A stretch of 64,000 bases of DNA from Ruminococcaceae bacterium OttesenSCG-928-A16 (GCA_030267215.1 JAJDJP010000005.1:1-64000), one strand, 5' to 3'. Positions 1 through 11,658 are shown, counted from the stretch's first letter. The notes: generated from the letters alone by a model not told the origin. Made by a program: numbers and translations.

Positions 1-56
1 GGCGCCGGCACGGGGCCGGCCTGGTTAAAATATATGGCAGATACCCTGCTTGTGTT

Positions 57-194
57 TTAAACCGTGGTTAACTTTGCCCGGCCTTTGGTGCGGCGTGCTT
101 TAATTACTTTACGGCCACCACGGGTTTTCATCCGGCTTAAAAAACCATGTTCCCGGGTACGCTGCCGCTTTTTGGGCTGAAACGTTCTTTTCAT
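57..194 (-). CDS. rpmH: 50S ribosomal protein L34
   Basis: The gene was read directly from the minus strand and encodes 45 residues. It begins [12 protein letters not shown] and contains the L34 core [20 protein letters not shown], so it is a small, very basic protein of the large ribosomal subunit. The length matches the family (44-46 residues). The start is supported by GGAGGG 8 nt upstream. It is divergent from dnaA, which is the usual rpmH-oriC-dnaA arrangement; rnpA would be expected just past the left edge but is not visible. A consensus promoter lies upstream. Confidence 0.97.
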   Translation of the reverse strand: MKRTFQPKKRQRTREHGFLSRMKTRGGRKVIKARRTKGRAKLTTV

Positions 195-282
195 ACTGCA
201 TTCCCTCCATATCCAGCCCGCGGCGCGGGCGTTCTTGCATTTTAGCTTGGCAATTCTTCTACAGCTAAGCTTACAGATTAAT

Positions 283-312
283 AGTATACAGGAATACGCT
301 TTAAATTGTCAA
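283..312 (-). promoter_or_regulatory. rpmH promoter
   Basis: On the minus strand a perfect -35 TTGACA (307-312) is followed after 18 nt by -10 TATACT (283-288), about 90 nt upstream of rpmH. It resembles a strong housekeeping sigma-A promoter and fits a ribosomal protein gene. Confidence 0.8.
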
Positions 313-626
313 CCTTTTTTGCTTTGTTTGGGTGGGTTTTACAGCCTTTTTTACTTTTTAAAACTAAATATACTGTTTGTTGTTTTATTAATAAATATAC
401 ATTTTTAGGCCGCTGTTTTTTATAAATCACACAATATGGCGGTTGGGTATAATGGCAAGCCATATATATAGTTTTTATTTTGCGCCATTTTAAAACCATT
501 ATATAATCCCCACTGTAAAATACCAAAACCAATGGATAATTTTTTATTTTTATACCCCTTTTGGGCGGCGCATTTGCCGCCTATATAATACTATTATATA
601 ATAGGGCTTGCTGGGGTTGTTTTTGC

Positions 627-656
627 TTGATTTGACCCCCCTATTTATGGTATAAT
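627..656 (+). promoter_or_regulatory. dnaA promoter
   Basis: TTGATT (627-632), an 18-nt spacer and a perfect TATAAT (651-656) lie about 330 nt upstream of dnaA. This implies a long untranslated leader that includes the hairpin at 706-734. Confidence 0.65.
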
Positions 657-705
657 TTAAACAGGCAATTTGATGCTTGTTATTAGCGCTTTGTTGGCCG
701 CTAAC

Positions 706-741
706 AAGCCCCTTTTCGTTTTAAAAGGGGGTTTTTGTTTA
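706..741 (+). terminator. terminator-like hairpin in the dnaA leader
   Basis: CCCCTTTT (709-716) pairs with AAAAGGGG (723-730) around a 6-nt loop and is followed by GTTTTTGTTT, so it has the form of an intrinsic terminator. It sits about 50 nt after the predicted dnaA transcription start. A preceding stem (CTTGTTATTAGCG at 676 with CGCTAACAAG ending at 708) shares bases with it, so the two may be alternative structures. Confidence 0.5.
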
Positions 742-985
742 TTACAGCGCAAAACGCCTTGTGCCCTTGTTTTACAGTGTTTTACAGCGTGGGTTTTTAC
801 AAGGCTCTATTTTTACAAACTGGGTGCTGCCTGCCAGCGTTTTATTTTTTTATTTAGCAACACAAAACAGCGGCACACAGGGCAAGGCAGGGCTAAATTA
901 GCTTGCCACCACAGGGTAATAACCCAACAGGCCTATTTTGGCCCTGCGGGGGGTACAATTTATTTTATTTGCGGAGTGTGAAATA

Positions 986-2287
986 GTGGATTCTTTTGTG
1001 GAAATATTTGCGGCAGTAAAAGAATATTGCAAAGAGCGGGTGGCCCCCGCTACGTACGACCTTTTTATTGCCGACCTTGACCCCCTAACCTTTGAAAACA
1101 GCACGGCTTGCATCAAGGTAAGGTCCGATTTTGTAAAGGGTGTTTTAGAGGAACGTTATCTTGTAATGCTAAAGGATGCCTTTAAATCTTTTTTTGGCTT
1201 TGATGTAGAGATAGATTTTGTGGTAGAAGAGGAAGAAAAAGGGGGAGAATCCGTCTCCGCCTCGCTTTCTGGCGGCAATTACGATTATACCTTCGATAAT
1301 TTTATTGTGGGCCAAAACAACAAGTTTGCCCACGCTGCCGCCCTTAGCGTTGCATCCAATCCCTCCCGCTCGTGGAACCCTCTCTTTATTTACGGTGCCT
1401 CTGGCCTTGGTAAAACCCACCTGTTGTTCGCCATTCAAACCGAAATTGCCAAAAACCACCCAGATTTCAAAATTTCTTACATCGATGGCGACCGCTTTAC
1501 CAACGAAATTATCCACGCTATACAAGAAAAACGCATGAATGAATTTCACGACAAATACCGCACGGTAGATGTTTTATTGGTGGACGATATCCAATTTATC
1601 GGTGGTAAAGAATCTACCCAGGAAGAGTTTTTTCATACCTTTAATACGCTGTACAACGCCGGCAAACAAATTGTGCTAGCTAGCGACCGCCCCCCTAAAG
1701 AAATTAAAAGCCTGGACGAACGCCTGCGCACCCGTTTTGAATGGGGCCTTACCTCCGATATTCAACCACCCGATTTTGAAACCCGGGTGGCCATCATTCG
1801 GCGCAAGGCATCGCTACTTAACTTCGATATCCCCGATGAAGTAGCCGAATTTATTGCCGGCCAGCTTAAAAATAATATCCGCCAGCTAGAGGGCGCTGTT
1901 AAAACCCTAAACGGCTACTATTTGCTAGAGGGCATACAGCCGGTTATTGGCGCCGCCCAAAACGCCATTAAAGATATTTTAAGCGAAACCCAGCCCCTGC
2001 CGGTTACCATAGAAAAAATAACCAACGAGGTAGCACGCACCTACAATGTTTCGCCAGAGGATATTAAAAGCCGCAAACGCAATGCCAATATTTCTACCGC
2101 GCGCATGGTTGCCATGTATTGCGTGCGCGAAATTACCGGTATTAGCATGGAAGAAATTGGCAGCGAGTTTGGCAACCGAGACCACTCTACTGTTGTGTAT
2201 GCCTGCAACACCATTACCACCCGCCTAAAAAACGATACCCACATGCGCGAAACGGTGGAAGATATAATTAAAAATGTGCGCAGCTAA
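986..2287 (+). CDS. dnaA: chromosomal replication initiator protein DnaA
   Basis: 433 residues from a GTG start preceded by GGAG; the longer frame from 938 has no ribosome binding site and adds residues foreign to the family. The protein binds origin DnaA boxes and, as an ATP filament, opens oriC. Domain I spans about 1-80, an acidic linker follows, and the AAA+ domain has Walker A GASGLGKTH (about 140) and Walker B LLVDDIQF (about 200). Domain IV ends with the DNA-binding signature GNRDHSTV, which differs from the common GGRDHTTV by G to N and T to S. It is the first gene of the origin block and is followed directly by the putative unwinding region and dnaN. Confidence 0.98.
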   Translation: MDSFVEIFAAVKEYCKERVAPATYDLFIADLDPLTFENSTACIKVRSDFVKGVLEERYLVMLKDAFKSFFGFDVEIDFVVEEEEKGGESVSASLSGGNYDYTFDNFIVGQNNKFAHAAALSVASNPSRSWNPLFIYGASGLGKTHLLFAIQTEIAKNHPDFKISYIDGDRFTNEIIHAIQEKRMNEFHDKYRTVDVLLVDDIQFIGGKESTQEEFFHTFNTLYNAGKQIVLASDRPPKEIKSLDERLRTRFEWGLTSDIQPPDFETRVAIIRRKASLLNFDIPDEVAEFIAGQLKNNIRQLEGAVKTLNGYYLLEGIQPVIGAAQNAIKDILSETQPLPVTIEKITNEVARTYNVSPEDIKSRKRNANISTARMVAMYCVREITGISMEEIGSEFGNRDHSTVVYACNTITTRLKNDTHMRETVEDIIKNVRS

Positions 2288-2577
2288 ATAGTTTTTAAAC
2301 AGTTTACCCAATGTATATTTTTCCCACTTTATTTTTGCATTTCTATCATTTCTTTCAACTTGTTATTAACTGTTAACAATGGTTTTTACTTTGTTTTAAC
2401 ATTTCTTCTTCGCCGCCTTTTTATCACCAAAAGTTTCAACACTGTTTTGTTTTTTCTTTTGGCTGGTTTTGTGTGGCTCTTCTACCTAAAAAATAGTTTT
2501 CAACATTTCCCCACTCTCTACTACTACTACTATATTAAAATAAAGTTATTGTATAAAAACAGAAAAGAGGTACTTAG
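2288..2577. other. oriC: oriC unwinding region with DnaA-trio
   Basis: 290-nt gap between dnaA and dnaN. From left to right: an AT-rich, pyrimidine-rich stretch; box-like sites TTTCAACT (2353), TTATCACCA (2421), TTTCAACA (2434) and TTTTCAACA (2497-2505, 7/9 to TTATCCACA); a C-rich tract; five uninterrupted CTA triplets (2518-2532); and an AT-rich tract. CTA on this strand is TAG on the other, the DnaA-trio unit. The order box, GC patch, trio, AT tract matches the basal origin unwinding system described for Bacillus subtilis. Assignment as the origin is inference from architecture and position. Confidence 0.75.
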
Positions 2578-3681
2578 ATGAAATTTAGCTGCGATAAAAA
2601 AACTTTGGCCGATGCGGTTGCCGGTGTTTCGCGTGCGGTAGTACCCTCGGCTGCTGTGCCGGTATTACAGGGCATTTTGTTAAAGGCAGAGGGCTTTAAG
2701 CTACAGCTTACCGGGTACGATTTAGAAATGGCCATTACCACCGAAATAGAGGTAAATGTGCAAGAACCCGGCGAAATTGTGCTGCCTGCCAAGCTATTAA
2801 ACGATATGCTGCGCAGCCTTGCGGGCGAAGAACTTACCCTTTTTAGCAACCAAGAAATGATGACCCATATTAAAAGTGGCATTACCGAATACGATTTGAT
2901 GGGAATGAGCCCGGCCGATTTTCCTGAGCTACCGGTGCCCAATGCCGAAAAAGCGTTTGAAATTGATGCTGCCGAACTTGCCAGCATGATTGAGATGACC
3001 AAATATGCCGTTAGCACCGACGATAAAAAACCGGCCCTTACCGGCGAGTTGTTTTCGATAATGCCGGGCGAGCTTACGGTGGTTGCGGTAGATGGTTTTA
3101 GGCTTGCTATTACCAAACACCCCATTGTGTCCGATACTGAAATTGATATTGTGGTGCCGGCCAAAACAGTGGCAGAGGTATCGCGGTTATTGGGTACCAT
3201 TGGCGGCCCTGTGCAGGTAGATGCCAACCGCCGGTATGTGGTATTTAGTGGTGGAAACTACACCATTATGAGCCGCCTGATTGAAGGAGAGTTTTTAAAC
3301 TACCGCAATGTACTGCCCGAAGGCCACAAAACCCGGGTACTGGTAGATGTTACTCCATTTGAAAAAACCATTGAACGATGCAGCATTATTATTTCCGAGC
3401 GTTTGCGCAACCCGTTGCGGCTAACTTTTAAACCAGATGGCATTGATGTTAAATGCGAAACCCCTGTTGGCCGTGTAAGCGACCATGTAGAAGCCGAAAT
3501 TGATGGCGAAGAAATGGAAATTGGTTTTAATTACCGCTATTTGCTAGATGCTTTGCGTTTTTCTGGCTGTGACAGGGTTATTCTTGAATTGTCCGGCCCG
3601 TTATCTCCGGTTAAAATTTTGCCGGTAGAGGGCGATGAATTTATCTTTATGGTGTTACCGGTGAGGTTTAATAATGAGTAA
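2578..3681 (+). CDS. dnaN: DNA polymerase III subunit beta (sliding clamp)
   Basis: 367 residues, the usual clamp length, beginning [20 protein letters not shown] with AGAGG upstream of the ATG. The protein forms the ring-shaped dimer that tethers the replicative polymerase; three structurally similar domains of about 120 residues are expected. The C-terminus ([10 protein letters not shown]) retains the typical P-V-R end that lines the partner-binding cleft. It follows the putative origin and overlaps the next gene by 8 nt, so translational coupling with the S4-domain protein is likely. Confidence 0.98.
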   Translation: MKFSCDKKTLADAVAGVSRAVVPSAAVPVLQGILLKAEGFKLQLTGYDLEMAITTEIEVNVQEPGEIVLPAKLLNDMLRSLAGEELTLFSNQEMMTHIKSGITEYDLMGMSPADFPELPVPNAEKAFEIDAAELASMIEMTKYAVSTDDKKPALTGELFSIMPGELTVVAVDGFRLAITKHPIVSDTEIDIVVPAKTVAEVSRLLGTIGGPVQVDANRRYVVFSGGNYTIMSRLIEGEFLNYRNVLPEGHKTRVLVDVTPFEKTIERCSIIISERLRNPLRLTFKPDGIDVKCETPVGRVSDHVEAEIDGEEMEIGFNYRYLLDALRFSGCDRVILELSGPLSPVKILPVEGDEFIFMVLPVRFNNE

Positions 3682-3886
3682 GGTACCCATAGAAACCGAT
3701 TTTATTAAGCTGGATTCGATGCTTAAATTTGCGGGCATTTGCCAAACCGGCGGTGCTGCCAAAGAGCTTGTGCAAACCGGCATGGTAAAAGTAAACGGCC
3801 AAACCTGCCTAGAGCGCGGCAAAAAACTGCGCCATGGCGATGTGGTAAAACTGCATGGGCTTACATACGAAGTGGAGAAGCTTTAA
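3674..3886 (+). CDS. yaaA: S4 domain protein YaaA (RlbA-like)
   Basis: 70 residues consisting almost entirely of one S4 RNA-binding fold, with the core [17 protein letters not shown] and a basic stretch RGKKLRHGD. The family sits between dnaN and recF in many Firmicutes and is thought to bind rRNA or the ribosome; the exact role is not shown by the sequence. Its ATG lies inside the last codons of dnaN, and its TAA is immediately followed by the GTG of recF, so dnaN, yaaA and recF appear to be one translationally coupled unit. Confidence 0.93.
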   Translation: MSKVPIETDFIKLDSMLKFAGICQTGGAAKELVQTGMVKVNGQTCLERGKKLRHGDVVKLHGLTYEVEKL

Positions 3887-4966
3887 GTGAAGGTAGATTC
3901 CATTCAGGTACAAAATTTTCGCAATATTGTTTCGGCACAATTGTTTGCCGACCCTGAATTGACCGTAATAACCGGGCAAAATGGGCAGGGTAAAACCAAC
4001 CTGTTAGAAAGCATTTGGCTACTTACCGGCAGCAAAAGCTTTAGGGGCGCCAAAGATTTGGAATTGGTAAAACAAGGCGAAGATTTTGCCAGAATAATAG
4101 GCGAAACCAATAATTCGGTTAAAACCAATAAAATAGAGGTGCTGATAGCCGGGGCCGAAAGTGGCAAAAGAGGGCGCAGTGCCAAGGTAAATGGTGTTCC
4201 GTATGGGCGTGCGGCTTCTATTGCGGGGGTTTTTACCGCCGTTGTGTTCGACCCTGGCCACCTTAGCCTTGTAAAAGGCGGGCCAGAAGGCCGCCGCCGT
4301 TTTTTAGATGCGGCCCTGTGCCAGCTATACCCGGGGTATATTAACACTTTGCGCCGGTTTACCCGTGCCATTAGCCAAAAAAATGCCCTGCTTAAAAAAT
4401 ATTACGAAACCTCCGATGCCGCCGCTATGCTGGATGCCTTTGATGTGGAAATTGTCCAAACTGGTACCGAAATAAGTGCCCGGCGGGCGGCCTACCTTAC
4501 ACTGGCCGGCCCGCTTGCCCAGCAACTATATGCCGAGCTTTCGAGCGGGGCCGAGCAAATGGAAGTAACTTTTTTGCCCTGTGCCCCACAAGGGCAGCTG
4601 GCTGGGCTGCTAAAAAACAGCCGCCCAACCGATATACGGGCCGGGTTTTGTACCGCAGGCCCCCACCGCGAAGATTTTGAAACCACCATAAATGGCAAAA
4701 GTGCCCGTGTATATGGCAGCCAGGGGCAGCAGCGCAGCGCAGTGCTTGGGTTTAAATTGGCCGAGGCCGCCTGTGCCAAAGAAATTACCGGCGAACACCC
4801 GGTAATGCTGCTGGACGACGTGCTGAGTGAGCTGGATGAAACCCGCCAGGCTTACCTGCTTAGCCGCATGAGTGGCAAGCAAAGTTTTGTTACCACCTGC
4901 GATGCTTCGGCTTTTGGGCGCACAGCCGGCAAAATTGTGGAAGTAAAAGGCGGGCAGCTAATTTAA
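3887..4966 (+). CDS. recF: DNA replication/repair protein RecF
   Basis: 359 residues from a GTG start directly abutting the yaaA stop codon. It is an SMC-like ATPase that helps load RecA at gaps and stalled forks. Visible motifs are Walker A GQNGQGKT (residues 30-37), the ABC-type signature region YGSQGQQRS (about 270) and Walker B VMLLDDVLSELD (about 302). The length is typical (350-375). It is the last gene of the tightly packed dnaN-yaaA-recF block. Confidence 0.97.
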   Translation: MKVDSIQVQNFRNIVSAQLFADPELTVITGQNGQGKTNLLESIWLLTGSKSFRGAKDLELVKQGEDFARIIGETNNSVKTNKIEVLIAGAESGKRGRSAKVNGVPYGRAASIAGVFTAVVFDPGHLSLVKGGPEGRRRFLDAALCQLYPGYINTLRRFTRAISQKNALLKKYYETSDAAAMLDAFDVEIVQTGTEISARRAAYLTLAGPLAQQLYAELSSGAEQMEVTFLPCAPQGQLAGLLKNSRPTDIRAGFCTAGPHREDFETTINGKSARVYGSQGQQRSAVLGFKLAEAACAKEITGEHPVMLLDDVLSELDETRQAYLLSRMSGKQSFVTTCDASAFGRTAGKIVEVKGGQLI

Positions 4967-5015
4967 CAGTAATTTATGAACATAAAAAAAAGTAAGTGGA
5001 AAGGCTGGCAGCTAT

Positions 5016-5282
5016 ATGTATTTGCATTTAGGGCAAGATACCATGGTAAATACCAATGAACTGGTTGGTATTTTTGATTTGGATACGGCCAGCCTCTCTA
5101 AAAAAACACGAGAATTTTTGGCAAAAGCCGAAAAAGAAGGCCGTGTGGTAAACACCAGCACCGAATTACCAAAAAGCTTTGCGGTTACCTGCAACGCTAA
5201 CAAAACGGTGTATGTAAACCAGCTTTCTACCCCAACGCTAAAGGGCCGTATAGATGCTTTGGCAAGCCGTGGCAAAAAATGA
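5016..5282 (+). CDS. remB: RemB/YaaB-like extracellular matrix regulator (DUF370)
   Basis: 88 residues beginning MYLHLGQDTMVNTNELVGIF, the hallmark N-terminus of the RemA/RemB (DUF370) family found between recF and gyrB in Firmicutes. In Bacillus subtilis the family acts in DNA-binding control of biofilm matrix genes. The protein is acidic and basic in alternation with no membrane segment. Start support is modest: a GGAAAGG tract lies upstream. The position alone strongly supports the call; the regulatory targets in this organism are unknown. Confidence 0.88.
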   Translation: MYLHLGQDTMVNTNELVGIFDLDTASLSKKTREFLAKAEKEGRVVNTSTELPKSFAVTCNANKTVYVNQLSTPTLKGRIDALASRGKK

Positions 5283-5450
5283 TGGATGGCCTGCCGCAAG
5301 CAGCGGGATATTAGCGGGCAAAGGGTAAACCAAGTTGGCGTAAATAAATAAAAAATATTATTTTTAAATATATTTTAATTAGTTATTTCCCCTGCCAAGG
5401 GTGGGGGTTAACATAAATAAGGTTTGTAAACCATGCTTTACGTTATTTAA

Positions 5451-7433
<1,983 letters not shown>

Positions 7434-7578
7434 TTTTTAACAAGACGATGAAAAGCGGCAGTATAAAGAATATTTTACTTTTCTCGTTTGTTTCAATAAT
7501 AAAGATTACCAAAAAACTACCACCGACTAACGACTAGTGGCTACTAACTAGCAACTAGTAGAAAGGGCTTGCCTTTAT

Positions 7579-10173
7579 ATGGAAAAAGATAGAATAATAC
7601 CGATGGAGGACCATCCGGAATCGACCCTGATTGTGCGCGACATTGAGCGGGAAATGAAAGACGCGTTTCTCGATTATTCAATGTCGGTAATAGTGGCGCG
7701 CGCGTTGCCCGATGTGCGGGACGGCTTGAAGCCGGTACACCGGCGTATTTTATACACCATGTACGAAAAAGGAAACGACCCCTCGCACCCGTACAAAAAA
7801 AGTGCCGACACCGTTGGCTCGGTGCTGGGTAGCTACCACCCCCACGGCGATGCCTCGGTGTACGATGCCATGGTGCGCCTTGCGCAAGATTTTAGCCTGC
7901 GCTACCCTTTGGTAGAAGGCCAGGGTAACTTTGGTAGTGTAGACGGCGACCCCCCTGCCGCCTACCGTTATACCGAAGCCCGCATGAGCAAAATAGCGGT
8001 TGAAATGATGACCGACATTGAAAAAGAAACCGTAGAGTTTGTGCCCAACTACGATGAACGCCTAACCGAACCCAGCGTGCTACCCAGCCGCTTCCCCAAC
8101 CTTTTGGTAAACGGCAGCACGGGTATTGCGGTGGGTATGGCTACCAATATCCCCCCGCACAACCTGCGCGAGGTGGTGGATGGCGCCGTTGCCATAATAG
8201 ATAACCCCGAGATTGAACTGCCCGAACTGATGGAACATGTAAAAGGGCCAGACTTCCCCACCGGCGGCATTATTATGGGCCGCAGCGGCATACGGGCGGC
8301 CTATGCCACCGGCCGTGGCAAGGTTTTGCTGCGTGGCCGTGCCGAAATAGAGGAAAAAAAGAACGGCCGTTTTCAAATTATTATTACCGAAATACCCTAC
8401 ATGGTAAACAAGGCCAAGCTGCAACAGGATATTGACCGCCTTGTAAAAGAAAAACGCATCGATGGTATTTCGGATATTAACGACGAAACCAACCGCAAAG
8501 GCATGCGTGTGGTTATTGAAATTAAACGTGACGCAAACCCGCAGGTGGTTTTAAACCAGCTGTATAAAATGACCCAGCTGCAAGATACCGTTGGCATTAT
8601 TATGCTGGCCCTGGATAAAGGCGAGCCCAAGGTTATGGATTTAAAAACCATGCTGCAGCGGTATATCGAGTTCCAGGAAGAGGTTATTAGGCGCCGTACC
8701 GAGTTTGACCTGAAAAAAGCGCAGGACCGTGCCCATATTTTAGAAGGGCTGAAGCGGGCCATTGATATTGTGGACCAAATTATTGCCACCATTCGTGCCA
8801 CCAAAGGCGGCCAGCCAGAGGCCAAGCGCGCTATTATGGAAAAATTTGGTTTTGACGACCCACAAGCGGCTGCCATTGTAGCCTTTAGGCTGGGGCAGTT
8901 GGCCGGGCTGGAAATTGAGAAGATTGAAACCGAATTTGCGCTGTTGCAAGAGAAGATTTCGGAATGGGTGGACATTTTGGGCGACAGCCAAAAGGTGCTG
9001 GCCGTGGTAAAAGAAGAAATGATGGCCGTGCGCAATAAATTTGGCGACGACCGCCGAACCGAAATTGCGGCGGTATCGGGCGAGGTGGATATTGAGGACC
9101 TGATACCCGAAGAACAGTGCGTGTTTACCCTTACCCATGCCGGTTACATTAAGCGCATGCCCGCTAGCGAGTACCACACCCAAAAACGTGGTGGCCGTGG
9201 TGTAAGTGGTATTTCGCAAAAAGAAGAAGACTTTGTGGAAGAACTGTTTGTTGCCAGCAGCCACGATTATATTTTGTTTGCTACCGACCAAGGCCGGGCT
9301 TACCGCCTAAAAGGCTACCAAGTGTACGAGGGCAGCCGTGTAAGCAAAGGCACCAACATTGTAAACCTGTTGCAGCTGCAAAATGGCGAAAAAGTTACCA
9401 GCATGATGCGGGTAGACCGTGAAAGCGAAGAAGGCTTTGTTACCATGGTAACCAAAAACGGCCTTATTAAGCGCAGCAAGCTTGCAGCCTACCGCAACAT
9501 GCGCAAAAGCGGCCTAATTGCCATTAAGCTAGACGAAGGCGATGCCCTGGCTTGGACACGCATTACCACCGGTACCGATGAGCTGATTGTGGCAACCTCG
9601 GGCGGGTACGCCATTCGGTTTGAAGAAACCCAAGCACGGGTGCTGGGCCGTAACAGCCGTGGTGTGCGGGCGGTGCGCCTAAAAGAAGAAGACAGCGTGG
9701 TGGGCGTAGCCATACTGCGCGAGGGCGCAACCCTGATGACCGTAAGCGAAGAGGGTAAGGGCCGCCGCACCAACGTAGAGGAATATCGCCTGCAAAAACG
9801 TGGTGGCAAGGGCATTTTAAACTACCGTGGCAGCAAAGTGGCGGCGGTAAAGGTAATAGATGACAGCGACGACATCATCCTTATCTCGATGGAAGGCATC
9901 ATCATTCGCATGCATGCCTCCGACATTAATACCCAAAGCCGGTATGGCAAGGGTGTGCGTGTAATGCGCCTGGCCGAGGGCGATAAGGTGGTTACCATGG
10001 CCCGTACCGAGCATTCGGACGAGGAAGAAGTAGCCAAGCCAGAAATGGAGGAAGAGGACGAAGACCTAACCCCCGAAGAGTTGGCAAAACTAGAAGCCGA
10101 AGACGCCGTGGAAGAAGAACCCGAAGAGGATGAAGGCGACGAGGCCGACGAAACCGAGGACGAGGAAGAATAA
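7579..10173 (+). CDS. gyrA: DNA gyrase subunit A
   Basis: 864 residues, beginning [19 protein letters not shown]. GyrA carries the DNA-cleaving tyrosine (Y131, in [10 protein letters not shown]) and a C-terminal beta-pinwheel that wraps DNA, with the GyrA-box QKRGGRG near the start of the pinwheel. The quinolone-determining stretch reads [11 protein letters not shown], so the residue equivalent to E. coli Ser83 is Ala92, while the Asp87 equivalent (D96) is kept. The last ~45 residues are almost all Glu/Asp, an extended acidic tail that in other gyrases tunes wrapping. An intrinsic terminator follows. Confidence 0.98.
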   Translation: MEKDRIIPMEDHPESTLIVRDIEREMKDAFLDYSMSVIVARALPDVRDGLKPVHRRILYTMYEKGNDPSHPYKKSADTVGSVLGSYHPHGDASVYDAMVRLAQDFSLRYPLVEGQGNFGSVDGDPPAAYRYTEARMSKIAVEMMTDIEKETVEFVPNYDERLTEPSVLPSRFPNLLVNGSTGIAVGMATNIPPHNLREVVDGAVAIIDNPEIELPELMEHVKGPDFPTGGIIMGRSGIRAAYATGRGKVLLRGRAEIEEKKNGRFQIIITEIPYMVNKAKLQQDIDRLVKEKRIDGISDINDETNRKGMRVVIEIKRDANPQVVLNQLYKMTQLQDTVGIIMLALDKGEPKVMDLKTMLQRYIEFQEEVIRRRTEFDLKKAQDRAHILEGLKRAIDIVDQIIATIRATKGGQPEAKRAIMEKFGFDDPQAAAIVAFRLGQLAGLEIEKIETEFALLQEKISEWVDILGDSQKVLAVVKEEMMAVRNKFGDDRRTEIAAVSGEVDIEDLIPEEQCVFTLTHAGYIKRMPASEYHTQKRGGRGVSGISQKEEDFVEELFVASSHDYILFATDQGRAYRLKGYQVYEGSRVSKGTNIVNLLQLQNGEKVTSMMRVDRESEEGFVTMVTKNGLIKRSKLAAYRNMRKSGLIAIKLDEGDALAWTRITTGTDELIVATSGGYAIRFEETQARVLGRNSRGVRAVRLKEEDSVVGVAILREGATLMTVSEEGKGRRTNVEEYRLQKRGGKGILNYRGSKVAAVKVIDDSDDIILISMEGIIIRMHASDINTQSRYGKGVRVMRLAEGDKVVTMARTEHSDEEEVAKPEMEEEDEDLTPEELAKLEAEDAVEEEPEEDEGDEADETEDEEE

Positions 10174-10186
10174 AAAAAGCCAAAAG

Positions 10187-10230
10187 CTTTACCCAATGGG
10201 GCAGTTTTTGCCCCGCCGGGTAAAGTTTTT
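10187..10230 (+). terminator. gyrA terminator
   Basis: Nested stem: CTTTACCC pairs with GGGTAAAG, and inside it GGGGCA pairs with TGCCCC; TTTTT follows. It lies 14 nt after the gyrA stop. Confidence 0.85.
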
Positions 10231-10341
10231 GCAAAATTCATTAATTCTTCACATTTATGCGGTAGAACTAAACAGGTGCAGGTTTACCAAACCTACATTT
10301 ATTTATAAAAAACTATAAACTAATTTTAAAGGGGTATTTGT

Positions 10342-10908
10342 ATGAAAAAGATTTCCACAGCTGCCACCATGCGCCGTGTTGCCGGCTGCCTATTTGGTGC
10401 TTTGGCCGTTTACATGATGCTTTGCATAAGCTTTATTTTGGGCGGCGCTTCGCTTGCAAATGGGCCCATGGCCTGGGTAGTAGAGCTTGGCCTGGTTATT
10501 TTATTTGCGGTTTATGCTGCCTGGCTGTTGGCAAAAGACGAAGAAGTTTCGCCCGCTTTGCGCCGCGCTACCGTAGTTGGTGGTGTTATGGTGGCCCTGT
10601 TTGAGCTGATAAACTATAAAACCTTAACCGATGCCATTAACTACACCCTAAGCAATTGGTTCCCGGGCGATGGCCTTACCCAGCCCGATTTTGGCATTTG
10701 GGTATTTGTAATGCTGGCGGTTAAACTGTTGCTGCTTATTTTGGCTGTATTTTTTGTTACCAGCAGCAGCCGCACCCCCGAAACCGCCGAAGAAGAGCTG
10801 GAAGCCATGATGGAAGCAGTAGAAGATGCCATTGTGGCCGAAGCAGTGGCCGAGGCCATTGAAGAAGCGGTAGAAGCCGAAGAGGCGGAGCAAGCCGAAC
10901 AAGAGTAA
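10342..10908 (+). CDS. four-TM membrane protein with acidic tail, unknown function
   Basis: 188 residues, not recognised as a named family. About four hydrophobic segments are visible (roughly 12-37, 44-65, 74-92 and 117-143), followed by a 45-residue Glu/Ala-rich, probably helical tail (EEELEAMMEAVEDAIVAEAV and on). AAAGGGG lies upstream of the ATG. It is a lone gene between two intrinsic terminators. The basic N-terminus predicts that the acidic tail faces the cytoplasm if the segment count is even. No function is assigned. Confidence 0.7.
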   Translation: MKKISTAATMRRVAGCLFGALAVYMMLCISFILGGASLANGPMAWVVELGLVILFAVYAAWLLAKDEEVSPALRRATVVGGVMVALFELINYKTLTDAINYTLSNWFPGDGLTQPDFGIWVFVMLAVKLLLLILAVFFVTSSSRTPETAEEELEAMMEAVEDAIVAEAVAEAIEEAVEAEEAEQAEQE

Positions 10909-10921
10909 GAATTGATATTGG

Positions 10922-10957
10922 AAAAAAGGCCGGTGCATTTTTGCGCCGGCCTTTTTT
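10922..10957 (+). terminator. intrinsic terminator
   Basis: A 15-bp stem (AAAAAAGGCCGGTGC with GCGCCGGCCTTTTTT, one G-U pair) around the loop ATTTTT; the A-run and T-run make it usable in both directions. Confidence 0.9.
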
Positions 10958-11045
10958 GGTGCCAAAAAATAAAGTAGTATCTAACAGGCAGGGGCCGGCA
11001 GATAAAAGGATTGGAATGCTTTTATCGTTTATCAATAAAAATATC

Positions 11046-11074
11046 TTGCAATTCAATAATTATGGTGGTATACT
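11046..11074 (+). promoter_or_regulatory. promoter of the DUF2975 gene
   Basis: TTGCAA, a 17-nt spacer and TATACT with an extended TGG before the -10. It lies about 135 nt upstream of the DUF2975 start. Confidence 0.7.
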
Positions 11075-11208
11075 GGGTTCAACTAAAAACTCATCCTATT
11101 GGGCAGGTAGCAAATTGGTTTATGCCTTTAAACCCAACCAGTTTGGAAGCTTACCGAATATAAACAGCTTACATGCGAAGATGCCGGCCAAGGTGTGTGG
11201 AGGAAACT

Positions 11209-11658
11209 ATGTGGAGTAAAAAGCGGTCTTTACTATTAAGCAAATGGGTTACATTGTTATTTACGCTGTTGCTGGCGGTGGCGCTGGTTGCCGCCCCCTA
11301 TATAGCGCAAAAATTTATACAAGCAAGTGCCAACGCGCATCAGTGGCAGTTTCCGTTATTTCTGCTTTCGGCCTATAGCGGTGGTGCGGTGGCGGCCACT
11401 ATTTTGGTGCTGTTATACTGCCTGTTGTACAACATTGGTGTTGGGCAGGTATTTATTCAAAAAAATGTTTCTTATTTGCGGGGCATTTCGTGGCTGTGCA
11501 TTTTGGGCGGCGTAATTGCGCTTGCCTCGGCCTTTTATTACCTGCCCTGGGGCATTGTGGCGGCGGCCGCGGCTTTTATTGGGCTTATTGTGCGGGTGGT
11601 AAAAAATGTTATTGCCGCCGCCATTGCCTTAAAAGAAGAAAACGACTACACGATATAA
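11209..11658 (+). CDS. DUF2975 family membrane protein
   Basis: 149 residues from an ATG with GGAGGAAACT upstream; an upstream in-frame ATG at 11173 lacks such a site. Four hydrophobic segments are visible, beginning with KWVTLLFTLLLAVALVAAPY, and the spacing resembles the DUF2975 (YoaS-like) family. Members are usually co-transcribed with a small YozG-like XRE regulator, which is also the case here. The function is unknown. In this copy the two genes are separated by a 153-nt hairpin element instead of lying back to back. Confidence 0.72.
   Translation: MWSKKRSLLLSKWVTLLFTLLLAVALVAAPYIAQKFIQASANAHQWQFPLFLLSAYSGGAVAATILVLLYCLLYNIGVGQVFIQKNVSYLRGISWLCILGGVIALASAFYYLPWGIVAAAAAFIGLIVRVVKNVIAAAIALKEENDYTI

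Larger units (their letters stand above)
195..985. other. rpmH-dnaA intergenic region
   Basis: About 790 nt without a convincing gene, AT-rich from 250 to 600. It carries the divergent rpmH and dnaA promoters and a structured dnaA leader. No consensus TTATCCACA DnaA box was found here by eye. Short open frames in it lack ribosome binding sites and resemble no family. Confidence 0.7.

Noticed and set aside
278..532. 84-codon minus-strand open frame left of dnaA
   Set aside because: No ribosome binding site, overlaps the rpmH promoter, low-complexity composition.
670..981. 103-codon frame in the dnaA leader
   Set aside because: Runs through the leader hairpins, has no Shine-Dalgarno site and no domain resemblance.
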